Below are positions 35,701-48,678 of a DNA stretch of 64,000 bases, one piece after another; the stretch's first letter is position 1; each line of letters starts with the position of its first letter. The position numbers were made by a program, and so were the translations under genes. The stretch lies in assembly GCA_008921705.1 (NCBI GenBank), contig VFFE01006098.1, positions 311,406 through 375,405 on the forward strand, read 5' to 3'. Origin of the DNA: Burhinus oedicnemus (taxonomy: Eukaryota; Chordata; Aves; Charadriiformes; Burhinidae). The notes beneath the pieces are model-generated. The model was not told where the DNA came from. It ran no database searches and was given only the letters and a program-made list of their open reading frames with translations.

Positions 35701-38700
35701 TCTTGTCAGAAAACACAGCATAGGTTATATTAGTCAATTAACCTGGTAACCTGAATAGCTGTTTTTCTTTCATGTGAGAGCCTGTGCTACTGCATGAAAA
35801 GGTTTTCCTCAATTTCTCTGGTGGTTTTTCTCCCATCAGTAATACACTATTCATTTTCGATTATCCGTTACTCAACATGTATGACTTCCAAGAATCACTG
35901 CTAGGAAACACTGCATTTCTGCACCGTTGGCTCCTGGATCTGCACCTCTAGTCCTGGGCACTGTGAGATGAACAACCTCGGTGGTTCCCCATTCTCCCTG
36001 TTGTTTTTCTCCTCCACCACAGACCATCTGTTGAGTTTGTTTATTGTCAGGTTCTCTTGGTGTCTGGTTGCACCAGAACCTTCAGGTGTTGTTTCAATGC
36101 TTCTTATTCTGCGATTGCTTTAACTTGCGATTTTTTTGGAAGGAGTTTTTCAACTGGTGGGGAAAAAAAAAACAAACCCCAAACCAATGCAAATGAAAGT
36201 TGTGCAGGTTCTCACAGTTTGCAGTTACTTGAATATTAAAGGCCAGTGGTGTGTTCCAATACACACTTTTTGATGTGTTTTTATCGTAAGCCTGTCAAAT
36301 GTTTTGCTTTTAAAATCCTCTTCAGACCGAAGTGATTTAAAATATTCCCAGGTTGTCCTATTAATTGTGTGATCTAGAAACCAAAGGTTTACTTGAAAGA
36401 GTATTGAGGTTCATTATTTTAAATCTCAGAAAACCAATCCTTAGGTGTGAGGGTAAGCCAGGTTCTGGGGTATCCTGATGTTAACTGCTGCTGATTTCTA
36501 ATGACATGCTCAACGTCTTGGCTAGGGAAATGCCACAATTTCTCCCTTACAGCATCATAAAATCTTTTCATTAAAATTTTGACACACCAAACAAATATTG
36601 AAGCATATATATGTGCACAGGTTAAACATGCACAGTGCATGCCTTGGGGGAAAGACTGACGTTCTGGTTACAGAGCAATTATTTCTCAAATTTATTCTTA
36701 ATTTAGGGTGAGAATTGGTTTTGTAACATGACTTGTGCTACATCAGAAACTGGTGTTAGGAAAAGGATGTTCTCCCTTAGGCATTGCCTGCTTTGGTTGC
36801 AGCTTGGACCTGTGGTTTTGCCTGATTTGGCCACTGTTATGCTGAGAGTCAGGTGGCTTTGGGACAAACCTGAAAGCAATGGCTTTCCTTGACCAGTTCA
36901 GCAAATGAAGGCATTAACATTGCTGTCAGCATTGTTTTTCTCAATGCTCATGTTGAAGCACTCGGAGACATCTCTGCCTTCACAACATTGCTCAGGGTTT
37001 TATTTCTTGAAGCTACTATTGACTTCAGTAGGAGTCATGTTGCCAAATTGTGTATTTTCTTTAGTAAACTAAACTTCCTTCAAAGAGCTAATAGCTTTTA
37101 GTTTGTAAGTCTCTTGGACATCTTCATCAGGACAGCTTGTTCTTTGATTTTATAGCCATTAAACAAAGCATTTTATGATAGCTGAAGGGGACAATTGCAG
37201 GAACAACAACCCAGCAATCTGTTTCACGCTTGCTTTAGTCTGCAATCTGCTGGTGCGCTTTAAATATTCGAAAACTCCTTGTGTTCTTTAACCCAAGTGT
37301 GGGTTACACACAAGTTTGCTCGCAAGTGCTTAGTACAGCTTCGTTTTGTGTGAATTCGTTGGGTTTTTTGCTTTGTGACAGTATCTACAATCTGCTCCAA
37401 AATGTTGTGTTGTGGGTTTTTTTTTTTTCCTCTCAGAAAGTAAGCAAAATTTTGCCACTTGCTTTCTATGGCAGTGAAATCTTGTATTTTTTTATTAGAC
37501 TCAGAACCATACAGGCGTATATACTCCCCCCCAAGCTTCATTGCATCACCCATCGTGCCTTCCTGCCACCTTGCCTGAACCCCAAGCTAACAGAGACAGT
37601 CATCAAATTTTCTGCACCAAAAAAACCCCAAAAAACCAACAAACCAAAACTAAAAGATACCTTGGCAAAAAAAAAAAAAAGACCATAGAAGGTTTATGAG
37701 TTCAAGAAAATGGTAATGTAATTCGTTTGTCCAAACGAATTGCACGCTGGATAGCAGCATCTTCCTTTCGCCTGTGTGCTGTGTCCTCTTCTGCTGTGCT
37801 GGATGGGGGTTATTCAGGGCACGATGCGCTTTGTGATGTTTTCTTTGGCACTTTTTGAGTGCTGTAAATGATGAGTTAGGGCTTGGAGTGTCAAATTGCC
37901 CAGAATTAACGGGGAAATGCAGGTGGTGGTGGTGGTAAGTATAGAGGGCATTTGGTGGTGCCTCAGTCTAGTTTAAAAATAGAGTATAACTAGTATTGCT
38001 GCACCCAAGTGGTAAAGCTAAATGTGTAAAGCTGCATACAAGTGGTTTAGGCAGTTGCTGCACTCAAGGGCAAGACTGCTGGTTTTTTACATGCTATACA
38101 AAGTGTATGCTGCTTCTCTTATTAAATAGGGGCACCGAGTCACATCAGAACCATTGCTTCTGGGAATTAGGGTTATGGCTTCTGCATCCACTTGTAGGTT
38201 GTGTAGCTTGCTGTTAGCATTAGAGTTTAGCTGCTGAAGCCAAAAAGAAGCATGTCTACAGCTCAGCAAAAATTGAAATGCTGTTTCCAGCCCAGCCATA
38301 TAAGAAGTGTCTTTTTTTGTGCTAAAAAAAGGTATCTGCATCGTAATGCTTAAAAGTGCTTAAGAGTACAACAAAAAGATGTCTTGTGTCATGGAGGCTT
38401 GCAGAGATTTACTCTGGAAAAGGTTTTCTATTTTAATAAAACATATTGCAACAAGGACATGCTTACCGTTTGATACATTTGCTGCATTCAGGAAGGAAAC
38501 AAACAATAAAAAAGATGATTATTCAATAGATGCCTGACAGCATTTTGCTAGTGCTGTTATAAAAAATATCAAACTCTTTCTTACAGTAGTTACATACTGC
38601 TGCTAGTTTAATTTTAAAATGGTTCCCACAAATCCTATGGAGTCCTCTCATGCACCAGACAGGTGATGACAAACAACTAGGATATCACAGCTTAAAAAGT

Positions 38701-38980
38701 AAATAGCTGCTTTATGGAGACTTAAGCAGATGTGTTTTCCCCCATGAAAAAGTCAGGCTAAGACTGTGCGTGTAGCTTTACTTGCAATAACCTGTTAAGT
38801 TGTAGTAATGTGAATATTTACAATTATCTGTCTGTACCCGTAAGCCCATTAAAACACCAGGAGGTTATTTTTCCATATTCATTGATATCCCTTCATATTG
38901 GTTAAAAACTCTGATATATGCTTTTTTCATCTTTGTGTTGGAACAATATGATAATAATATTTTTCTGTTTATTAAATTAG
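26735..38980 (+). other. ATRN: ATRN intron between transmembrane and first tail exons
   Basis: This 12.2-kb intron runs from the weak donor 'gttgaa' to the acceptor 'tctgtttattaaattag'. The only repeat I recognise is a degraded CR1-like piece near 31780-32070. Low-complexity spots include poly-T at 32118-32148 and A-rich runs at about 32819-32830 and 37615-37680. Short open frames such as those at 34633-35028 and 37281-37688 have no family motifs or splice context and look spurious. Confidence 0.88.
31780..32070 (+). mobile_element. Old CR1/L3-like LINE remnant
   Basis: 'ttggagtactgtgtcca' and 'ttgcagatggtacagaacaa' translate to LEYCV and LQMVQNNTARLI, resembling the C-terminus of CR1-clade ORF2. 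About 150 bp later 'aaggcataacacccagtg' and 'tctgcaactgg' resemble the 3' region of such elements. The copy is heavily decayed, its boundaries are approximate, and an alignment to consensus sequences is needed to name the family. Confidence 0.45.
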
Positions 38981-39088
38981 CAACTACTCCGTGAGATGCA
39001 ACAGATGGCAAGTCGCCCCTTCGCCTCCATCAACGTTGCCTTAGAAACAGATGAAGAGCCGCCAGATCTCATTGGGGGAAGCATAAAG
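38981..39088 (+). CDS. ATRN: Attractin, first cytoplasmic-tail exon
   Basis: The 108-nt, phase 0-0 exon encodes 36 residues: QLLREMQQMASRPFASINVA, then LETDEEPPDLIGGSIK. The QQMASRPFA motif is shared with the paralogue ATRNL1, but ETDEEPPDLIGGSIK is specific to attractin, which decides the assignment. The tail is the cytoplasmic face through which attractin is thought to link to MGRN1-dependent trafficking of melanocortin receptors (family knowledge). The acceptor 'attaaattag' has a poor pyrimidine tract; the donor 'AAG|gtgaga' is strong. As a multiple of three, the exon could be skipped without frameshift. Confidence 0.97.
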
Positions 39089-42000
39089 GTGAGAGCTGGT
39101 GCTTTAGGATGGTCCTCACCATAATTAATCATGGATGCTTGTTTTAAATTGGTTAACGCAATAATCCCAGAGCCTTTATTTGTTATATACCTGCAAGAAA
39201 CTCTAAGTCTGGGAGGTCCAACAGATACTGGGTTTATTTGCTTTTATCCCTTCAGGTATGCATTTACAACTTTTGGGCTGGTTTAGATAAAAGTTATACT
39301 GTTTGTAGGGTATGAGATTTTGCATTTGGCTTGTTAGTTTTGTAATGGAGGAGAATGCAGTTTTATACAGTAGAACATTTGGCTAGAAACAGCTATAGGT
39401 GCTGCAAATAGAAACCATTTTTCTGTGATATCTCAAAGCAAACAGGAATATAATCATGCCTGTGTACTGTAATAGTGTTAACATATTTCTGATTATAAGT
39501 GTATGTTCAAATACATCTTGTGATGCGCAAATAGGAGTTATTATCTTACACCAGGCTGGCATGTTCTTAGACACAATACATTGTATTTTTAGGAAAAGCA
39601 TATTTTAAGGGAGACTAATAAATTAGAAGATCTTTTTCATGTGATGCTTTGACTAGCAGACTTGTACACAAAAAGAAAAGATTAAGAACCTGAGAACACT
39701 GATTATTTTTCTTTCCTGTCTAAGGTAGCTGTTTTATTTTATTTAGAATTCAGTTTTTTGGAAGTCTTCCTCGTTAGTCGAGGCACAAAGTTTCTCACCT
39801 TCTATTACTGTGACAAGAAAGCAGGTTATGCTTTTTTATAAAAAAATGTGTGTACTTTAGTTATTTTAAAGCACAGGAAAACAATCTAATCCAAGAACTT
39901 TGGTTTGGTGAGTAATAACATTTAAGTCTTGGCCTTTGTATCAGGAAATGCCACCATTAAGGTTGCCTGTGTAACTTTAGCTCTTCCTTATTTATGTGTG
40001 AATATAGTCTTTTGCGGCACATTATAACGCTTTGTCCACCTGATTGGTGTCTTGTGGCATGTTCTGGGTGGACACTATGTAGAAGAAGCTTTTCAATATA
40101 TTATCTTAGTTTTCATTATTTTTTCTGGTTTTTTACTGCGTTCCGTCCAAACCTTTAGTCCCAAGCTTGAATGATTCCTGTGATTGCCCCACATCTGAGT
40201 GCTCCATGAACTTATCGTTACCCTTCTCTGAATTCAGGGATTATTGTCCCTGTTTTGCAGAGATGAACCTTGAAGTGTAGTGAAAATAAAGTAAAATTCG
40301 CAAAGGCACTTGGTAATTTGGGGTAATTGAGTGACTGGGAAGCTAAGCTAAACTTATCTCTGGGACCTCTCCTTGGAGGCTCTGAGTGGTTCTACTCCCC
40401 ATTGACTTTCGTTTGACTCCAGATCATTCAGTTTTTCTGAGTTTTTACAATTTCTGTACTTGTGTTGTGAGGATGGTAAGCATTGGAAGTCATTAGCTGC
40501 TAATAGCTCGCCAAGACTTGCAATTACATGCTTGTAAAATTGGATTGTTACTCAACAAATTAGAATGAGCGTTTTGGTTTTTTTTTATTGCTTCATCGAA
40601 GAAGCCATGGGATGTGTATGGATGTTCCCATTGGGCTGGAGGTGGATTTGTGAGGCTGTAGCCTGGCTGCTGCTGTTTTTGGGTTGCAGTCTATCTGTCT
40701 GGGGGCAATTCCGTTCCCCTCTTTCCATTTTCTGGAAATAAGCCAACTGAGAGCACCTCTCCTTTAGGATCAGGCTAGAACAAAGCTGTCCGAAACTTTT
40801 TCATCTCTCTGACAAGTTTGTCTACACTTAAAAACTACAGAGAAGATAGTAAACTTTGGATCTCTTATGTTCTGATTAGTGTGTTATTTCTCCTTTTGTT
40901 CAGCTGGCAGTGCTTTTACCTTTTTCATTTGGGCTTTGTTGTTCGCTTTCTCCTCCGTACCTCTCTGCTTTTTGTTTTCTTCTCAGTTTCTTCTTTGATT
41001 ATAGGAATGTTGAACTCTTCTCTTTTGAAGTGCTTCCATAGACAACACTGCAGACAGGATTTCATCTTTCTCTCACTTGCAACTATGCCTCCTTGCGTTC
41101 CCATGTCTGCTGTTATCTTCCATATCTCACTTGTCTGACCTCCTTGGGTTACTCAAGAACGGATGGAGAAGCCAATTTTAAGCATAAGAAAGACTGTGGA
41201 CAGATGTCCTTTTTGAGACCCAGAAATTGTTACCAACTGCTAATTACCCTCTGTGCCAATAACTCATACAAATGTTTCTAAATCCACTTCAAGCATAAAT
41301 GAGATGGTCTGATTCAGGGAAATAGCACAAACCTCGTACAGTAACCTGAAACCAAGTAGGGAACGTGGATGTGGACTGTTGTGCCAGCAGGTAACTTTAT
41401 CTGCTGCAAGATCTGGGTGCAGAATGAGGATGCTTTTCCATGACAAGGAGAGTCATTAAATTTTGGGGGGTTTTATATAGTTTTATCTTGGAGAATTTGA
41501 ATGGAGGATAAAAGTATGTATAAAAGTCTGGAATGTGTCAGCAAAGTTGAAATCACATGGAGAGGAGGCTCAGGAAGCTTGTGGGTTGTGAACAACTTGA
41601 GCAATGCTGCTTCTGAGATAGTCTGGGCTGTTGGATGCTGCATATAAATGAATTTAAATAGAAGCGAAAAAGCAGTCTCAATATCTGGGGGGTCAGCTTT
41701 GGTTTTTCTCCTCATCCTTTTTGCAACTGCATGGGAAAAAAGCTCTTAGCAGAAGGGAGCTGCAGGAAGATGGGCTGGGGTGACACAGAATTGTAGAACT
41801 GTATTTGTCTTTGTGTTTTGTCTGTTCTTTAATTATTAGTCAAGAAAAGAGTGAAGAGAAATGTTGCTACGTTGTTGGACGGTAAGCCATTCTCCAGTTG
41901 CTCTGCTTTTGCTGTGTCAAAATTTGAGAGTCTTCGTTTTAATGCAAGAAATCCAGACTTATGTTATCATAAATGCATTGATGTTTTTCTTTCCCCATGT

Positions 42001-43761
42001 GAATCAAAGCCTTTGGTTAATAACGAGTTTATTTGAGGGTTACAAAGGAGAAGTGGAAAATGGGATGTCTTGTCTGCAAGAGATTAATTTCATTTTCCAT
42101 TGTGCATAGCCAATTGGCAGCCAGTGTCAAGCTAGTTCCATCCTAAGCTAATGTTTTCCAGCTGGACAGTATTAGAACCATGTTTTCAATTAGTATTTTT
42201 CCTGGGGTACTTAGAAGTAATAGAAAGTGATTTACCTGCAGGGAAACTATTCACATTACAGTCTGCAGCTAGGCAACATGTAACTAGCTGCTTTGGTTTA
42301 TTTCCCACTCAACAGATACCCAGTGGATCGCAAATCTATTACTAAATTTGTTTAGTTATTACAAAATCCATCCTGCTTTTCTCTGCAGCTTTTTTTGTGT
42401 TCTGAGGTGCTGCCTATCGCAATTTTTTTTCCTAAGAGTATTTAATGTCCCTGTGTATCTAAGACTCATCCAAATGTCTGAACTGGTATTACGAAGGGGT
42501 ATTTAGGTCTTGTTTATCTAATTAATCTAAGTCTTGTAGTCCTCTGCAATGATTTTTAGAAGAAGCTTTCCTGAAAGAATTTGACAAGTTTGTAATTTTG
42601 ACATTGATTTCCAAGTATCTTGAAGTTGGTAAAGGCATGAAGCTAAGGCTTGTAGATTCTTGAGGAAAACACATACGCAGCATGTCAAGCAAATGCTTAG
42701 CAAACACCTACAGCATCAACAAGAAAATTGTTACATTAGAAAAAATTATCCTTAAGTTGGAAAAAAATTGTTTCGGAAGCTTTTAGAGGATTTGAAAAAC
42801 ACTCTTGTAAAACGGAGCATTTTCCTAGTAGAGCTGGTCTGTAGAGCAGCCTTTGCTGTGCTGTGTTTAGGGATCCAGTGTGTGAAGCCAGTGCTAAGAG
42901 GTGATTATTTCTGCATCCGTGATCGACAGGCTGTCCACATCTATAGTTGCCTAAATGGAGTGAGAGAAGTATTTGGTGAGCAAAATCCTTCTGAAGTTCA
43001 TTTAGCATGTTCTGTACCTTCATGCCGACATGCATTTAATTCTGCTGCGTTAAGCTTCTGAGGGCAAAATAGCTTCACTGCAAATCCTTAATCAGAGATC
43101 AGCTCACCAAGCTGGCTGATTCCTTAAAAATAGCAGAAAAACTGATGGAAAATAGCATCTTACTCTAGTAATTAGTTTGCTTTGTTATGGAAGAAAGTTC
43201 TGTTGAGTGGTTTAAAGACTGCCAGAAGGTTCCATCTGTTCAAGAAGTACAGAGATGAAGTGGTGGGCTGATTTAGGAGTGGGTAAGAGATACCACAGAT
43301 TTAGATGCGAAATACAAGTGGACTGAAAATATGAGTGGTGCCCTTGTGAAATTCCTTTTACATTGCAATGAAGTTGCAACCATCAGGAATGAGCAGAGAA
43401 GTGAGAAGTTAAAGTCCTGTGCCACAGAGCAATGGGTTTGGAGAAGCTGCATAGGTACCACTGCGGTGAGGAATGATTTGAAGTGGAGCATCATCCAGCT
43501 CCAGCACTTCTACAGGGCAACTTTTGTCTTAATTTTTATGTGTAACTGTGAGCCCTGCTACACTGGGCTATTTCGTGCAATGAGAGAAGTTCAGTGAAGA
43601 ACAGCTAAGGGCCAAGGAACTGACTGTTTTTAGGACTGTTATCCTGTTCCGGTTGTCACTCTTGGTGACTCATTTCCCCTTTAGTTCACATGTTACTGGC
43701 TCATTATTAGCTTGTCAAATTTGCTGATGGACCAGCTTCTGCAATCCCCTCCCAACCCACT

Positions 43762-44608
43762 TAGAATCATAGAATCGTAGAATGGTTTAGGTTGGAAGGG
43801 AACTTAAAGATCATCTAGTTCCAACCCCCGTGCCATGGGCAAGGACATCTCCTACTGGGGACCAGGTTATTTGAAGCCTCATCCAGCCTGGCCTTGAACA
43901 CTTCTAGGGATGGGTCCTCCACAGCTTCTCTGGGCAACCTGTTCCAGTGCCTCACCACCCGCACAGTAAAGAATTTCTTCCCGAGATCTAAATTTACCCT
44001 CTTCTAGTTTGAAGCCACCACCCCTCATCCTATCACTACATGCCCTTGTAAAAAGTCCCTCTCCAGCTTTCTTGTACGCCCCTTATAGGCTGCTATAAGG
44101 TTTCCCTGGAGCCTTCCTTTCTCCAGGCTGAACAACCCCAACTCTCTCAGCCTGTCCTCATGGCAGAGATGCTCTGACCCTCTGATCATCTTTGTGGCCC
44201 TTCTCTGGACCTGTTCCAACAGGTCCATGTCGTTCTTATGCTGGGGGGTCCAGAGCTGGACACAGTATTCCAGGTGGGGTCTCACGAGAGCAGAGTAGAG
44301 GGGCAGGATCACCTCCCTTGACCTGCTGGCCACGCTTCTCTGGATGCAGCCCAGGATGTGGTTGGCCGCCTGGGCTGCGAGCGCACATTGCCAGCTCATG
44401 TTGAGCTTCTCGTCCAACATCCTCAAGTCCCTCTCCTCAGGGCTGCTGTCAATCCACTCTCTGCCCAGCCTATATTTGTGCATGGGATTGCCCCGACCCA
44501 CATGCAGGACCTTGCACTGGGCCTTGTTGAACTTCGTGAGGTTGGCATGGATCCAGCTCTCAAGCCTGTCCAGGTTCCTCTGGGTGGCATCCCTTCCTTC
44601 CTTCACTT
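43762..44608 (-). mobile_element. CR1 LINE 3' half-kilobase-plus copy, antisense to ATRN
   Basis: The 3' end is at 43762 ('agaatcatagaatcgtagaa', then 'ttggaagggaactt'). The element extends through the 3' region into the C-terminus of ORF2 and is 5'-truncated at about 44608, where the minus strand reads [16 protein letters not shown]. It is better preserved than the other CR1 copies here, with a 193-codon frame still open. Confidence 0.95.
44025..44606 (-). pseudogene. CR1 ORF2 C-terminal fragment, open frame retained
   Basis: The frame encodes the C-terminal end of CR1 ORF2: [31 protein letters not shown], then [19 protein letters not shown] sequence (here [19 protein letters not shown]), RRATKMIRG, and [16 protein letters not shown]. 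There is no endonuclease or reverse-transcriptase core, so it cannot move by itself. The lack of stops over 193 codons suggests a relatively recent insertion or chance preservation. Confidence 0.88.
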
Positions 44609-47600
44609 AAAATGAGACAGATTAGCATAATGATGGCAAGCACAAAGTCTACAGCTTTGCCGTGCCACCAAGCTGGGGGTCCTTGTGCAAAAACAGGCAG
44701 AATTGGAAGGATAGCAGGCTTGAGCTGTGATGTACAAAAGTAGTCTTGAAATGACCAGGCTATCAAGATGCATTGGAGGGCGACAGAGCAGGTTAGGATT
44801 TTTCAAAGGTGATATAAATAAGCTGAAAGGCCGAGTCATTCATTATCCTGAAAAGGACAGAGGAAGGTTGGAGGAAGGGGATGAAATTGTAGGGGGAAAA
44901 CATAAACTGAATAATCTTAATCTCATATGGCAGTTACTGGAGATGGTTCACACACAGCTTTTGAGGCCAGAAAGTCTGGTTTTATTTCGCCTGACCTGTC
45001 TAATGCAGGCTGCTCAGGCTTGTTAGCTTGCTTTTTGAAATGCAATTTAATTTCTAATGTATTATTTCTGGGGTTTCTAGCATTTGCTGCTTCTAGGAGC
45101 TTTTCCTTGCATTAATGCTGAGGCATTCAAAGCATGTCAGTGTGTAGCTGTCCCCTTGTCTTTAGCAAAAGCACTTTTTCCACTCATTAGACTCGGTCTG
45201 TGTGCGGGAGCAGATGGCAAGAGCCCTCCTGTTGCATCAGGGTAACGAGGGACATACAACAAGAAGCAACATCCCAGCTTGTACTTTATATTTGGTGTTA
45301 ATTCTGCTTAAGCTGCCCCACTTTCTAATTCATGGAAAAGTGTATGATCCCCTTTGAAGGAGTGCCATGCTAGATGGAGTTGCCAGTGGTAAGAAGGGAG
45401 CGTTATCTGGGCAGCTGAGGTGTGTAAAACGGATTAGCTGCACTAGAATTGCATATAGTCTGGCTGTGATCTGTATTGCGAAAGCAACAACAAAAAATAC
45501 CTGATATAGCTTTCACCTAATGAATTATTTCCAGTTAACTAGTGCCAGGTATCTTGTTTTGGTTTCTGTTGCAAAATTAGGTACTTAGGGGGAAAACTTT
45601 TGCCACTTCCATAATATAATATGGAATATATTCCGTATATTTGGAAGGGAGCTATCATGAGATCAACGGAGACATGCGTTAAGTCTGCCTTGTATTTAGG
45701 GAATATTTGGCTGATAATTGAGATTTAACTGGTTTTAGATTTGAAGACTGTAGATCTTTCAGCAGGATGGACCCTGATTTTAGCTGATAAGGAGGAATTT
45801 GCTGGAGGGAGTGGACAAGAGCGGGAAGCTTTCCACAGGAGAGGGTTTTTCTAAGCTCTTTTTTCCCTCTAGTGCAAAGAGTGTCTCTTCTGATTGAAGT
45901 AGTAATAACACCAGCAGCTTCTCAAAAACATTATTGGAGACCTATTTGCATTCCTTTATGCCAAGTAGTTGTTTTGTGTGTCTTGTGTTTGCAGTCTTCA
46001 TCCAGCTGTCCTATTTTGGTTTTGTTTGGTTTTTTTTTCACTTACACTTTCTCACGTGCAAAAAACAGCCAAGTGGTTGAAAAGAACCAGAAAAATACTG
46101 CCTCTTCACCCGTACAAAATCAAAATCAATATCCACCATTGGCCATATATATTTTGACCAGATTTGCTACCCATGCCCTTGTCCATCCCATCCCTTCCCT
46201 GGGGCATCAGCAGAGAATTGAAAAGGAAGGGCGAGTGTTGGCTTACGGGAGTGGTGATGCTCAAAGCTGTGACATGAGATTTTGTCATTTCAGGGTGACT
46301 GCTTCTGAAATACAAACTTGCCGAGCGAATTCCTCTCCTTCACCCGAGCACTTGTGTCTGTGTTTTGCTGGATTGACAATGTGCACTTTAAAATAGAAAG
46401 CAGTTGTTAAATGCAATGGGAGCGAACTCAGTGCCCTTCGAGGCTGGTTTGCTTATATGCTTCCAGTTATTGGTAACTCACGTTGCTCGGATCTGTATTT
46501 TCAATTTCAGACTGTTAGCATTCATCTGAGGGTTTGAATATGGTTTTTATTTAGTTACTCGCATGCAGGAACCCAGTGTTGGGTCTGAGTTGTGAGCAAT
46601 TCATTCCCCAGCGCCTCTGTCACTTCCAAGGTAGATATCAGGGACAAGGTAAATGTAAATTTTTAATCTAGACTCATTTACTGCAAATTATTGCTAGAAG
46701 TTCATTCATCTCTATTTTGGAGGACATACATATTACCCTGAGAATATGATTTTTAAAACTTAATACTCTATTTTTTATAGAAAATTGCTTGTAACTTATT
46801 TTACAAATGTTCAATCAGCTTTTAATGGCACAATTTAAAAACTTGCAAATGGAATTTGACCCTTTTTCTACAGAGTGAAATCATCTGAAGAAGTAGAATC
46901 AAATAATAAAGTTGAACTGTTTCAGTAATGTTCCTCTTCTCTTCCTCCACCATAAGATTTTTCCTTTATTTTAATTTCCTTACTGGAAATTGAAAACCAT
47001 GTAAGAGTTATTTGATCAAACCACAAAAATAAGTTTTCTTGTTAAGGAAAAAATCTCAACAGTATTTTTTTTATACGTTTTGAAAAGCAATATGCTGGCA
47101 CTCCTAAATAAAATTGATGCTGTGTTTTTTTTAAATTACACAGAATATTTATTGTTCTAGCCATTAGTTTTATGTGACACATTATTAACCTTTAGAATTT
47201 GTTGAATGTAAGCAGCGTAAATAGAAATAATGAGATGAAATAAAAAAGAAATGTTTAGGTTGAACATCATGCCGTGCAACTTGATTGTGGAAAGCATTTG
47301 GCTGTGAAATTGTCTCTCAAGGGAACTGGTGGTGCACTCTACACCTGAGTCACCTAGAAATAGCCCAAAGTCCTGGAGAATGCCCTGTTTGTGTAGAAAA
47401 TCATGCTGGAGAAGCCAGACAAATTAGATGACCTGATAGGTCTCTTACTGCTTTTAACTTCTATAATTGTTTAAGCTTTAGACATATTAAGTACATATCA
47501 AAACTCATAAACAACTGAAATTGCTTGGCTTTTTAGTGCTGGTTTTTGCCAATAAAGGCATCTATGGAAAATAGCTGAGAACAGATTTCGCTGCCTCCAG

Positions 47601-48598
47601 GAACAATGGGGTCATGTCACCACTTAGTAAAATACCATTAACTCCATATTTTCATCCAAAAAAGGGTTGTTACTGTTTCCAAGGACTGCCTAACACAAAA
47701 TGCATGATAGCACATCCCGGTTAAAAAACCAGTGCTGCAGTGCACCTTTCTGACGGTGCACATTGCCCACTAAAGTGTGTTTAAATCTGCATGCCAGGCT
47801 GAGAGGTCTTTGCTGGTTTGTTGGTCTTTGTTTGATGTTTGCACTATCCTGATTCCTAGTTGGTGGGGGTTTTCCCACCGTTTCCATTGATCATAGCTTT
47901 GCTGGTGTGGATGAGCAGTCAAAGACCATTGCAGAAGAAAGGTTCAGGTTATCGGCTGCATGAAACTGTCACTCCAGCTCACTCATAATGTTTCTTTGAG
48001 GACAAGGAGTAGCTTTAGGGAAGGGTGCCTGATGGGTAGATGAGCTGCAGTTTTCTGTTTGTAGAACAGATACAGCACAGCATCTGCTTTGCTGATGTCC
48101 ACCCTGGTTGCAATCAGAAGGGAGATAGTCTTCTGGCTATGGATTTCTTACTGCTGGTGTGCGTGTTGGCTGGGTGCAAGTGTGCTCTGTGTTTCATGAG
48201 TCAAGGGCACAGCTCCTTTCTGATGGGCTGCTGGTTGGCTCGTAGGGATTGACCCAGTCCACCAGAGGTGAGATGCTCTTACCCTATTCACCGTGATCTT
48301 TGTCCACCCGCTCCAGCAGCTGGGCTCCGCTCTCCCCTCTGTGCCCTCCTCCCGGTGTGGGACTCTGCTGTTCAGGCACCACACGAAGCAGTCGTCATGT
48401 GCCAAGTATCTGAGGGATGCACCTTATTTGCATAGATTTGAATAATGTCTACTTTATTGTGCTATTAAGCCTTCAATAAAAAAGAATTGCTTCTATAATT
48501 CAGCAATGGGTTTATCAAAACACTCTAAATGAAAGTCTCTGGCAGAGGCTGGGTTTAACCATCTGATGAAAGGTCTTACAAAGTTTGGAGATCTACCT

Positions 48599-48678
48599 TT
48601 TTTTGTTTGGGGTTTTGGTTTTTGGTTTGGTTTTTTTTGGGTTTTTTTTTTTTGTTTTTTTTGTTTTCTTTTGTTTTT
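48599..48678. repeat. T/G-rich low-complexity tract
   Basis: About 80 bases are almost only T and G on this strand ('ggttttggtttttggtttgg', then T-runs broken by GG or G), with a C near the end. On the opposite strand it is an A/C-rich tract. It could be the degenerate A-rich tail of an old retroposed sequence on the minus strand, but no body is recognisable next to it. Confidence 0.75.

Noticed and set aside
45872..46396. 174-codon open frame on the + strand in an ATRN intron
   Set aside because: It has no domain or motif, no splice-site context and low-complexity hydrophobic stretches from T-rich sequence. It is best explained by chance.
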